Shown here one piece after another: positions 9,276 through 17,173 of a stretch of DNA of 64,000 nucleotides; the stretch's first letter is position 1; every line of letters starts with the position of its first letter. The DNA is taken from NCBI GenBank assembly GCA_045646245.1, contig JAZRKJ010000039.1:8988-72987 (forward strand), in the 5' to 3' direction. Origin of the DNA: SIG607 sp045646245. GTDB lineage: Bacteria > Bacillota > Clostridia > Oscillospirales > Acutalibacteraceae. The notes under the pieces were generated by a model. It ran no database searches. It saw nothing but the letters and a program-made list of their open reading frames with translations, and was not told the origin of the DNA. The position numbers and the translations under genes are program-made.

Positions 9276-10556
9276 TTGCCACAGCAAATAACAAAACTGG
9301 CAAACGGGGTGGAAGCCTTGGTTTTGCCCGGCGATTCTTTCAATACGACCCTTGTTTCTTTTAACTTTTATATGCCGCTCCAAAGTGAAACAGTGGCTCT
9401 TAATGCGTTGATTCCCGAACTTATTGCAACGTGTTCGAAAGATTATCCCGATTATTTAAAACTTAATTACCGTCTTACCGAACTTTACGGTGCGGAGGTT
9501 TCGGCTTCGGCTTCTAAAGTGGGTAACTGTATTTGTCTTAAGTTTGAAGTATCTTCAATTAACAACCGTTTCACTTTTGACGGAGAAAAGGTTATGGAAC
9601 AATCGGTTGGTCTTCTTTTGGATCTTATTTTCCGCCCTAAAACCGAAAACGGCGCTTTTGCTTTCGAAGATTTAAAGCGTGAAAAACGTAAGCTTATAGA
9701 CCGCATTAAAGGTGAACTCAACGACAAACGCACCTTTGCAAGAAACCGACTTGTGGGCGAAATGCTGGAGGGGGACCCTTACGGGCTTTATAAATTCGGA
9801 CGTGCCGAGGACGTTGCCGCAATTACGGGTGAAGAACTGTTTAAGGCTTGGAAAAATATGATTGAAACAGGCTATTTAAGGATTCACGTTATAGGCGAAG
9901 AAGTTCCCGAAGGCCTTTTTGAAAACGTTGAAAGGGAGCTTTCTGCATTTACCCGTCACGATATTACTGATATTTATAACGTAACCGCTTTAAAAGAAAG
10001 TGATTCGGTTAAGCGCGTCACCGACTCTATGGAGGTTGCCCAAGGAAAGCTTGTTATGGGCTTTTCTACCTCGGCAGGTGATGATGATTCTTCCCTTGAC
10101 GTAATGCTTATGAACGATATTTTCGGTGGAGGCCCTTATTCCAGACTTTTTACCAACGTAAGGGAAAAAATGAGCCTTTGCTATTATTGCAGTTCTCAAG
10201 CTGTACGTAATAAAGGCTTTATGATGGTGGATAGCGGCGTTGAAAAAGAAAATGCGCAAAGCGCTGAAAAGGCCATTCTTGCCCAATTGGATGTTATGAA
10301 AAACGGTGAGTTTACCGATTTTGAATTTTCTTCCGCAGTTAAAAGTATTAAGGATTCATTACGTTCCTATAAAGACAGTCAAAACGGTCTTGATGTATGG
10401 TACACTGTTAAGGCTATAAATAAAACGGTGTATTCTCCCGAAGAAATCAGTTGTAAAATCGACCTTGTTACAAGACAGGACGTTATTAAGGCTGCCAATA
10501 AAGTAAAGCTTAATACCGTGTATTTGTTAGAACCTAAAGAAAGGGCGGAAAACTAA
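9276..10556 (+). CDS. M16 family peptidase-like protein, inactive YmfF type
   Basis: This is one half of a two-gene M16 (insulinase-like) pair, known in Bacillus as YmfF-YmfH; the B. subtilis pair has been linked to EF-P modification. The protein (about 426 residues) has the two-lobed M16 layout but no HxxEH zinc site, as usual for YmfF. A conserved later-lobe segment, NDIFGGGPYSRLFTNVREKMSLCYY, is present (first 20: NDIFGGGPYSRLFTNVREKM). I place the start at TTG 9276 because GGAGG at 9263-9267 is 8 bases upstream; an in-frame ATG at 9261 has no ribosome binding site of its own. It is followed directly by its catalytic partner. Confidence 0.85.
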   Translation: MPQQITKLANGVEALVLPGDSFNTTLVSFNFYMPLQSETVALNALIPELIATCSKDYPDYLKLNYRLTELYGAEVSASASKVGNCICLKFEVSSINNRFTFDGEKVMEQSVGLLLDLIFRPKTENGAFAFEDLKREKRKLIDRIKGELNDKRTFARNRLVGEMLEGDPYGLYKFGRAEDVAAITGEELFKAWKNMIETGYLRIHVIGEEVPEGLFENVERELSAFTRHDITDIYNVTALKESDSVKRVTDSMEVAQGKLVMGFSTSAGDDDSSLDVMLMNDIFGGGPYSRLFTNVREKMSLCYYCSSQAVRNKGFMMVDSGVEKENAQSAEKAILAQLDVMKNGEFTDFEFSSAVKSIKDSLRSYKDSQNGLDVWYTVKAINKTVYSPEEISCKIDLVTRQDVIKAANKVKLNTVYLLEPKERAEN

Positions 10557-11828
10557 ATGAAAAAACAAGTCTTTTCTAACCGTTTCGGTGATTCTTACGT
10601 TTGTTTTACTTTTGATAGCGGACTTAAGGTTTTCGTTATGGAAAAACCTGATTATTCTTCCTGTTATGCTCTTTTCGGTACTAAATACGGTTCAATTGAT
10701 ACTTCGTTCAGTACCGACGGCGGTAAAACTTTCTTAAACGTGCCCGAAGGAATTGCCCATTTTTTGGAGCATAAGCTTTTTGAAAGCGAAGACGGTGACG
10801 CGTTTTCACGCTACGCCGAAACCGGCGCTTCGGCTAATGCGTATACCTCTTTTGACAGAACCTGTTATCTGTTTTCCTGTTCTGACAGATTTAAAGATAA
10901 TTTTGATATACTGTTGGATTTTGTACAACATCCGTATTTTACCGAAAAAACCGTTCAAAAGGAACAGGGAATAATAGGTCAGGAAATACGAATGTACGAC
11001 GACAGTCCTGCTTGGCGTGTGCTTTTCAATATGTTGGAAGCTATGTACTTTGAACATCCCGTGAGAATAGATATTGCGGGTACAACCCAAAGTATTGCCG
11101 AAATTACCGATAAACTTCTTTACAGTTGTTACGATACTTTTTATAATCCTGCTAATATGTTTGTTGCGGTTGCGGGTAACGTTAACGCTGATGAAGTGGC
11201 TTTGCAAGTTGAGAAAAACTTGATTAAAAAAGAACCCGTTACGGTTGTAAGAGGAAAAATTAACGAACCCGACGCAGTTAAGGAAAAGTATACCGAACAA
11301 CATCTGGACGTTGCGTCTCCGCAATTTTGTCTCGGCTTTAAAGAAACCGTTACCGCCCCTGAAAAAAGTGCAAAAGAACGTATTGCTATGGGTGTTACCC
11401 TTGAAATACTTGCAGGTGACTGTTCATCTCTTTATAAAGAGCTTACCGATGAAGAGCTTATAAACGATGAATTTGAAACAGAATACTTTACCGGCAACGG
11501 ATACGCTTGCGTTATGTTTTCGGGAGAATCCGATTACCCCGAAAAGGTTAAAGAAAAGGTTTTGCTCCAAATCGAAAAGCTTTTGAAAAACGGAATAGAT
11601 GAAGAGCTTTTAAAGGCGGTTAAACGCGCTATGTACGGGGATATTCTCAGAAGGTTTAACAGCTGTGAAAGCATTGCTTCGGCTATGGCTGAATGCGCTA
11701 TGTTCGGGTTTGGACTTTTTGATGAGCAAGAGCTTGTCAGCGGCGTAACGGCTCAAGACGTTAAAAACTGTCTTTTAGCATTAAAGGAAGAAAAATCTGT
11801 GCTGTCGGTTATTTTACCGAGAGAATAA
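10557..11828 (+). CDS. M16 family zinc metallopeptidase, YmfH type
   Basis: This is the catalytic partner of the preceding gene, starting on the base after its stop codon. The 423-residue protein carries the inverted zinc motif HFLEH (residues 63-67) and the downstream Glu in EQGIIGQEIRMYDD that supplies the third metal ligand. The second lobe lacks the motif, as in all M16 proteins. Length and order match YmfH of Bacillus. A role in EF-P modification or in peptide turnover is taken from family knowledge, not from this sequence. Confidence 0.9.
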   Translation: MKKQVFSNRFGDSYVCFTFDSGLKVFVMEKPDYSSCYALFGTKYGSIDTSFSTDGGKTFLNVPEGIAHFLEHKLFESEDGDAFSRYAETGASANAYTSFDRTCYLFSCSDRFKDNFDILLDFVQHPYFTEKTVQKEQGIIGQEIRMYDDSPAWRVLFNMLEAMYFEHPVRIDIAGTTQSIAEITDKLLYSCYDTFYNPANMFVAVAGNVNADEVALQVEKNLIKKEPVTVVRGKINEPDAVKEKYTEQHLDVASPQFCLGFKETVTAPEKSAKERIAMGVTLEILAGDCSSLYKELTDEELINDEFETEYFTGNGYACVMFSGESDYPEKVKEKVLLQIEKLLKNGIDEELLKAVKRAMYGDILRRFNSCESIASAMAECAMFGFGLFDEQELVSGVTAQDVKNCLLALKEEKSVLSVILPRE

Positions 11829-11843
11829 GAAAGGATGAATAAT

Positions 11844-12824
11844 ATGACTCACGAAATAGAAATTTTCGGTATTGAGCTTACTGTAAATGAAGTGGCGTTT
11901 ACAATAGGCGGCTGGAGCATTTATTGGTACGGTATCATTATTGGTTTAGGATGTCTTTTAGCGCTTCTTTACGGTATGAAATATGCGCCGAGATATAATC
12001 TTGACCGCGATCGTATGCTTGATGTTGTAATAGTTACCATACCTGTTGCGGTACTTTGCGCAAGACTTTATTACTGCATTTTCAGAAACGAAACAGGCGA
12101 CAGAATTGATTCTGTTAAAGAATTTTTCGGTATTGGCACAGGTGCCGGATTTTCGGGACTTGCTATATACGGCGCAGTAATAGGCGCGTTTGTATGCGGC
12201 GCACTTATGTGTAAAATAAGAAAAGTTAAAATTCTTGATATGTTCGATATCGCCTCTGCAGGTTTTCTTATCGGTCAAGGAATCGGACGTTGGGGTAACT
12301 TTATAAATCAAGAAGCCTACGGTACCGTTACGGGCAGCAGTTGGTGGGGAATGCAAAGTGAAGTTACCAGAACTGACCCTGACATATACGGCGCAGGCGG
12401 CGGATTGGTTCACCCTTGCTTCCTTTACGAATCAGTTTGGTGCTTAGTCGGATTCTTTATACTTAATCATATCAGTAAAAAACGCAAATTCAGCGGACAG
12501 ATTTTTCTTCTTTACGGCATTTGGTACGGCTTCGGCAGATTCTTTATTGAATCTATTCGTACAGACCAATTAAAGCTGGGTAACGGCGAGTTGCCTATTT
12601 CTATGTTTGTTTCGGCGGTAGCCTTTATTATTTGTATTGTTCTTTACGTTATTATGAGTAAAAGGGCATCCGTAAAATCCGAAAGCCTTCCGTATGTTGA
12701 AATGTTCAGCGAAGAAATTGAAGAATCGGAAGAAAATGAAAACGGTGAAATAAAAGAAGAAGCAGATAACCAAGAAGCAGACGAACTTGAAGATGAGCAA
12801 GCTGTACGGAAAGAAGAGGAATAA
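11844..12824 (+). CDS. lgt: Prolipoprotein diacylglyceryl transferase (Lgt)
   Basis: Lgt transfers diacylglycerol from phosphatidylglycerol to the lipobox Cys of prolipoproteins in the membrane. The protein (326 residues from ATG 11844) has seven or so membrane segments and the Lgt signature GQGIGRWGNFINQEAYG, with the essential Arg and Asn, plus HPCFLYES later. The start at 11844 is 7-8 bases after AAGGAT; an ATG at 11835 is too close to it. The last 45 residues are a strongly acidic cytoplasmic tail (SEEIEESEENENGEIKEEAD...) not found in typical Lgt. At least two lipoproteins (33954 and 54367) are encoded in this window as potential substrates. Confidence 0.95.
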   Translation: MTHEIEIFGIELTVNEVAFTIGGWSIYWYGIIIGLGCLLALLYGMKYAPRYNLDRDRMLDVVIVTIPVAVLCARLYYCIFRNETGDRIDSVKEFFGIGTGAGFSGLAIYGAVIGAFVCGALMCKIRKVKILDMFDIASAGFLIGQGIGRWGNFINQEAYGTVTGSSWWGMQSEVTRTDPDIYGAGGGLVHPCFLYESVWCLVGFFILNHISKKRKFSGQIFLLYGIWYGFGRFFIESIRTDQLKLGNGELPISMFVSAVAFIICIVLYVIMSKRASVKSESLPYVEMFSEEIEESEENENGEIKEEADNQEADELEDEQAVRKEEE

Positions 12825-12826
12825 CC

Positions 12827-13678
12827 ATGGCTCAAATAATTGACGGACGCGAAGTTGCAGCTTTTGTTAAAGGCAACGCCGCAAAGGAAGTAAAGGAATT
12901 AAATGATAAAGGTATAGAAGTATGCCTTGCAGTAATCCTTGTGGGTAATGACCCTGCATCTACGGTTTATGTTGCAAACAAACGTAAAGACTGTGACCAA
13001 CTGGGTATAGCTTCAAAGGAATACGCTTTACCCGAAGAAACCACAATGGAAGAGCTTTTAAGTCTTATTGCGGAGCTTAACAACGACAAAGCGGTTAACG
13101 GAATTCTTTGTCAGCTTCCGTTGCCTCGCCACCTGGATGAAACAAAGGTGTTAGAGGCTATTTCTCCATTAAAAGACGTTGACGCATTTCACCCAGAAAA
13201 CGTTGGCAGAATTATGATGGGAAAATACGATTTTCTGCCTTGCACTCCTGCGGGAATAATGGAAATGCTTAAGTATTATAAAATCGACGCAAACGGTAAA
13301 AATTGCGTTGTTATAGGCAGATCAAATATAGTAGGAAAGCCTATGGCTATGCTTATGCTTCATTCCAATGCAACGGTTACCATTTGTCACTCAAGAACTC
13401 GTAATCTTGCGGAGGTTTGCCGCGGCGCCGATATACTTATAAGTGCGGTTGGCAGAGCAGGCTTTGTAACCGAAGATATGATAAAGCCCGGCGCTATTGT
13501 TATTGACGTTGGCATTAACAGAGGAGAAGACGGTAAGCTTTGCGGCGACGTTTTGTTTAACCAAGCAAAAGAAATTGCATCTATGATTACTCCCGTTCCA
13601 GGTGGCGTAGGTCCTATGACAAGAGCAATGCTTATGTGTAATACCGTAACCGCCGCTAAAAAACAAAACGGAATTTAA
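12827..13678 (+). CDS. folD: Methylenetetrahydrofolate dehydrogenase/cyclohydrolase FolD
   Basis: The bifunctional cytosolic enzyme interconverts 5,10-methylene-THF, methenyl-THF and 10-formyl-THF. The 283-residue product has the catalytic block YVANKRKDCDQLGI with the conserved Tyr and Lys, GILCQLPLPRHLD, the NADP-binding segment VVIGRSNIVGKPMAMLML and the C-terminal TPVPGGVGPMTRAML signature. It begins 2 bases after lgt with an AGAGGAATAACC leader, so both are cotranscribed. Confidence 0.96.
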   Translation: MAQIIDGREVAAFVKGNAAKEVKELNDKGIEVCLAVILVGNDPASTVYVANKRKDCDQLGIASKEYALPEETTMEELLSLIAELNNDKAVNGILCQLPLPRHLDETKVLEAISPLKDVDAFHPENVGRIMMGKYDFLPCTPAGIMEMLKYYKIDANGKNCVVIGRSNIVGKPMAMLMLHSNATVTICHSRTRNLAEVCRGADILISAVGRAGFVTEDMIKPGAIVIDVGINRGEDGKLCGDVLFNQAKEIASMITPVPGGVGPMTRAMLMCNTVTAAKKQNGI

Positions 13679-13687
13679 GGAGCGGCT

Positions 13688-14377
13688 ATGAAAAGGATTA
13701 TAGCATTTGCTGTCGCTGTTCTTTTGTTTGTGTTTCCGGTTTTTGCCGCGGAAAACGAAGGAAAAGTTTCTCTTAAAAATACCGAGGGTTTAACCCTTTG
13801 CACTAAAGATAACGTTCCCTCGAAGGATGGTAAAATATTCGATATTTCGGAAGATGAATTTAAAAAATATCTTGCCGAAAATAACGTGTTACTTTACGGG
13901 GCTGATAACGGTAATGCTTTTGTTTTTGAACTGACGGGTGACAAAACCGAATTTACCCAAAATATCAAAGATTTTGCAAATATTTCGAAAGACGATATAA
14001 AGGATTTTGCAGATAAAACTCTTTCTTCTGAGTATTCGCTGATAAATATGGCGGGGAACGACTATATCGTCACCGATTTATCAGACCAAGAAAAGAATTA
14101 TACTACACGTCAGTACGTAACCGTAAAACACAGTACCCTTTACGTTGTTACCTTTACGGTGCCGGGAGCTTCGGTTAAAACCAAAACGGATGCACGAATT
14201 AAAAACATAGTAGTAGGTCTTGATTTCGGCGAAACCGACAAACCCGAGGAAGTAAGTCTTTTTGCCGTAATCGGCATTGCATTGGCGATTTTGGTAATTG
14301 TTGCCCTTGCGGTATACGTTATTATCACCTTTGTAAAAGATTTTAAAAATAAAAAAGACCAACCCGAAAATGTGTGA
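13688..14377 (+). CDS. Secreted/membrane-anchored protein of unknown function
   Basis: I do not recognise this 229-residue protein. It has a signal peptide (MKRIIAFAVAVLLFVFPVFAA), an extracellular domain of about 170 residues rich in Asp, Lys and Asn, one C-terminal transmembrane segment (about 195-218, LFAVIGIALAILVIVALAVYV) and a short basic-acidic cytoplasmic tail. This type I topology suggests a surface-displayed domain. It lies 10 bases after folD and 20 bases before an HtrA-like pseudoprotease, which may be a partner. No catalytic motif is visible. Confidence 0.75.
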   Translation: MKRIIAFAVAVLLFVFPVFAAENEGKVSLKNTEGLTLCTKDNVPSKDGKIFDISEDEFKKYLAENNVLLYGADNGNAFVFELTGDKTEFTQNIKDFANISKDDIKDFADKTLSSEYSLINMAGNDYIVTDLSDQEKNYTTRQYVTVKHSTLYVVTFTVPGASVKTKTDARIKNIVVGLDFGETDKPEEVSLFAVIGIALAILVIVALAVYVIITFVKDFKNKKDQPENV

Positions 14378-14397
14378 TTTATAAAGGAGTAAACTTT

Positions 14398-15579
14398 ATG
14401 GACGAGCATAATTTGGATAATGCGGTGGAAAAAAATGAAGCTCCACGCTCTAAAAGCAATTTAAAGGTTATCATAATAAGCTCTGTATTATCTCTTATAA
14501 TAGGGCTTTCAGGCGGTTTTGCATCTGCTAAGTACCTTATTTCACAAATACCCCAACCTGAAGACAGCGGGGTAGTTAACCAAAATCCTACTAACGTTAC
14601 AATTGCGGTTGATGAAAGTTCAAATTCTAATATTGAAGCTGTGGCTAAAAAAGTTTCCCCAAGCGTTGTATTTGTGAGGACGTCGACTGCGGTTGACGAA
14701 TTCTTTGGCGGAAGCAAAAAGGCTGCGGGAGAAGGAAGCGGTATAATTTATTCCGAAGACGGATATATAGTTACCAATTATTCGGTTATTCAAAAAGCCA
14801 CCGAAAAGGCAAACGTTTCCATAGAAGTTTTCTTTTCCTTTGATAAAGAAAATCCCGTAGAAGCCGAAATCGTAGGATATAATATTTCTTATGACCTTGC
14901 TGTGCTTAAGGTTGAAGCTAAAGGATTGACGGCTATTGAAATCGGCGACGTTAAAAAACTTGCGGTAGGCCAATACGTGGCAGCGGTAAGTTCGCCCGGC
15001 GGTATTGATTATATGGGTTCCGTAACTTACGGAATAATAAGCGGTATCAACCGTAAGGTAGAAAACTCCGCTTCAAATGAAACGGCGCTTTCTCTTATTC
15101 AAACCGACGCTATAATAAACTCTACCGTTGATGGCGGCGCGCTTGTCAATATCAAAGGTCAGCTTATAGGAATTCCCAGTTCGAAAATCGTTGCAGAAAC
15201 TCCAAACGGAATGGGATTTGCAATTCCCGTTAACAAAGTTGTGGATGTATGTAACAAGGTTATTGATAAGGAAGCTACTCCCGATCCTTATATCGGCGTA
15301 TCCTTTAGCGATAACTGGACAGCTCAAAGGCTTGAGGAGTACGGCTATCCCGCGGGCGCAGTTGTTAAAAACGTTGTAGAGGGCGGACCTGCAGATACAG
15401 CAGGAATAAAGAACGGCGATATTATTACCGAATTTGGCGGTACAGCGGTCAGCGATTATAACGGGCTGAATTCCCTTATTGCTGAATGTAAACCCGGAGA
15501 TACCGTTTCAGTCAAATATTACCGAGCGGGTAAATCCTACACAACCGCAATAACGGTTGGCTCCAATAACGCTCAATAA
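14398..15579 (+). CDS. HtrA/DegP-like membrane protein with lost catalytic residues (pseudoprotease)
   Basis: The 393-residue protein has the S1C (HtrA) layout: short cytoplasmic N-terminus, one membrane segment (about residues 24-45), an extracellular trypsin-like domain and a C-terminal PDZ domain (about 300-390, GAVVKNVVEGGPADTAGIKN). The triad is broken. His of the usual TNxHV is Ser129 (VTNYSVI), and the nucleophile of GNSGGP is Asp245 (STVDGGALVN); only Asp166 (SYDLAVLKV) remains. The rest of the fold is intact and there is no frameshift, so it is probably a functional non-catalytic protein rather than debris. The start follows AAAGGAG by 8 bases. It closes an operon and is followed by a terminator. 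Confidence 0.88.
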   Translation: MDEHNLDNAVEKNEAPRSKSNLKVIIISSVLSLIIGLSGGFASAKYLISQIPQPEDSGVVNQNPTNVTIAVDESSNSNIEAVAKKVSPSVVFVRTSTAVDEFFGGSKKAAGEGSGIIYSEDGYIVTNYSVIQKATEKANVSIEVFFSFDKENPVEAEIVGYNISYDLAVLKVEAKGLTAIEIGDVKKLAVGQYVAAVSSPGGIDYMGSVTYGIISGINRKVENSASNETALSLIQTDAIINSTVDGGALVNIKGQLIGIPSSKIVAETPNGMGFAIPVNKVVDVCNKVIDKEATPDPYIGVSFSDNWTAQRLEEYGYPAGAVVKNVVEGGPADTAGIKNGDIITEFGGTAVSDYNGLNSLIAECKPGDTVSVKYYRAGKSYTTAITVGSNNAQ

Positions 15580-15585
15580 AAAATA

Positions 15586-15614
15586 AAAACCGAAGTTTTA
15601 AAAACTTCGGTTTT
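15586..15614. terminator. Bidirectional terminator between convergent genes
   Basis: AAAACCGAAGTTTT (15586-15599) and AAAACTTCGGTTTT (15601-15614) form a symmetric hairpin with A and T runs on the two sides, so it can stop transcription of the HtrA-like gene and of the minus-strand operon. Confidence 0.85.
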
Positions 15615-15617
15615 GTT

Positions 15618-16118
15618 TTATATAAGAGATATTACGTAGGGGATAACGTAGGTTATAACAGCCATTATAATTCCGGCGGTTATAACGCCTATCGCTATAA
15701 TAGGCAGGGCCTTTTTCATTCTTAAATCAAGAACGTCTGCTACAAGCCCACCTGTCCAAGCGCCTGTACCGGGTAAGGGAAGCGCAACGAAAACGAAAAG
15801 GCCCCATTCTTTATATTTTTGAATTGCTTTATCCTGAGCTTTCTTTTGAGCCTTTTCTTCCAGCTTTAACGCCATTTTGCGGAACAGCTTGGTCTTTTTA
15901 AGCCATTCTAAAACACGGCGGATAAACAGTAGCTCGAAGGGAATCGGCAACATATTTCCTATTACGCATATCGGGAAAGCAACCCAAAAGTTAACGTGTA
16001 AAACTGCGGCAGCGACCATACCGCCTCTCAGCTCCAATATGGGTAGCATTGAAATTAAAAAAATCGCCAATTCCGGTGGTACCTTATCTTGAAAAAATTC
16101 AGCTAATTGTTCTGCCAT
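15618..16118 (-). CDS. Small multidrug export-type membrane protein (COG2426)
   Basis: The 166-residue protein matches the Sm_multidrug_ex family: LPILELRGGMVAA near residue 27, a basic cytoplasmic loop (about 75-105) and the LPLPGTGAWTGGL block near 115 followed by membrane segments. Despite the family name, no substrate is established. It is the last gene of the minus-strand operon that starts with the cysteine desulfurase; GAAGGT lies 6 bases before the ATG. Confidence 0.85.
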   Translation of the reverse strand: MAEQLAEFFQDKVPPELAIFLISMLPILELRGGMVAAAVLHVNFWVAFPICVIGNMLPIPFELLFIRRVLEWLKKTKLFRKMALKLEEKAQKKAQDKAIQKYKEWGLFVFVALPLPGTGAWTGGLVADVLDLRMKKALPIIAIGVITAGIIMAVITYVIPYVISLI

Positions 16119-16136
16119 AATATACCTTCTTAAACG

Positions 16137-17150
16137 TTAAAGATTTATAATTTGGCGGATATAGTCGGCAACGTTAACGCCTTTTGTTAATGGTGTTAAA
16201 ACTAAAATATAAATAAGCGCGGCAGCTATAATAAACATAAGACCCAAAATTACCCATATAAAGACATTAAGTCCTTTGGAAGCGGGCTTAGGCTCGCTGT
16301 AATCGTCTTCATCGTACTCTTCATACTCATCGTATTCTTCGTCGTCGTACTTTTCATATTTTTCGTATTTTTTGAAATCGTCGTCTGAAGGTTCTTCCTG
16401 ACTGCTATCTTCCCTTGAGTCGTTATCGTCGGCAAAGATATCAATAAATTCCGCCTCCGGATTAACCTCTTCAGCTTCTTCCTCTGCAGGCTTTTCATCA
16501 ACGAATTCTTCCTGCTCTTCAGCTTTTTCTGCCGTAAGAATTTCTTCAAATTCTTCTTCGACCGCGTTGTCGCTTTCTTCTTTAACTTCGCCGTCGGCTA
16601 TGTCCTCTGCAACAACTTCTTCAGAAGGATTCTCAACAGAAACGTTGTCTTCCTCTGCGCTGTCAGAGGTGATTACGGTTTCGGTATCGGGAGTACGGCT
16701 TACAGCCGTTATGTATTGGAAAACAAGGTTTTCACAAACGTCTTTTCTAATGGATTTGCCGTCGGGAAGTAAAATTATAGATTGCGGACCGCTTTCAATA
16801 ATACAACCTGCAAGAATTCCGTCGGAACTGACGAGAGGGAGGGAATTTTCGATTACGGTAGTACTGCTTTTGGAAGCAATGCCGTATTCGTCGGGGTCAA
16901 CATCACAAAGCGAAACTCCGATAGCTTTGGAAATAAGGCTGTACAAACCGTCGGAACCGTCAAGCTTACCCACCATAAGAATTACACGGCTTCTGCCAAC
17001 CGCTTTGGAAAGACACTCTATCATTTCTTTGGGAGATGACGTTCTGTTATTAAGAACTCTTGAATGACAGCAACCTCCAAGATTGAATTCAAATTCAAAA
17101 TCGGTAGGGGTGTCGTAGTAGATAATGTCAATTTTTAAATTCTGTATCAT
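16137..17150 (-). CDS. Membrane-anchored protein with a MoCF/CinA-N-like domain
   Basis: This 337-residue protein has no close family I recognise. Residues 1-165 resemble the molybdopterin-binding-like (MoCF) fold of the CinA N-terminus: a glycine-containing strand-loop (ILMVGKLDGSDGLYSL) and IIESGPQSIILLPDGKSIR, comparable to the ILLPG step of CinA and MoaB proteins. Residues 170-285 form a long acidic, probably disordered linker (over half Glu/Asp). Residues 295-322 are a single membrane segment, leaving about 15 residues outside. It follows the CinA-pseudosortase gene by 23 bases and shares its plan (MoCF-like domain, acidic linker, membrane segment), so the two may form a complex. AGGAG lies 8 bases before the ATG. 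The domain call is an inference. Confidence 0.65.
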   Translation of the reverse strand: MIQNLKIDIIYYDTPTDFEFEFNLGGCCHSRVLNNRTSSPKEMIECLSKAVGRSRVILMVGKLDGSDGLYSLISKAIGVSLCDVDPDEYGIASKSSTTVIENSLPLVSSDGILAGCIIESGPQSIILLPDGKSIRKDVCENLVFQYITAVSRTPDTETVITSDSAEEDNVSVENPSEEVVAEDIADGEVKEESDNAVEEEFEEILTAEKAEEQEEFVDEKPAEEEAEEVNPEAEFIDIFADDNDSREDSSQEEPSDDDFKKYEKYEKYDDEEYDEYEEYDEDDYSEPKPASKGLNVFIWVILGLMFIIAAALIYILVLTPLTKGVNVADYIRQIINL

Positions 17151-17173
17151 AATCTATGCTCCTATTGAATTAT

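Noticed and set aside
9276..10556. YmfF-like gene regarded as a decayed peptidase because HxxEH is missing
   Set aside because: Lack of the zinc site is normal for the YmfF half of this M16 pair; its partner has it.
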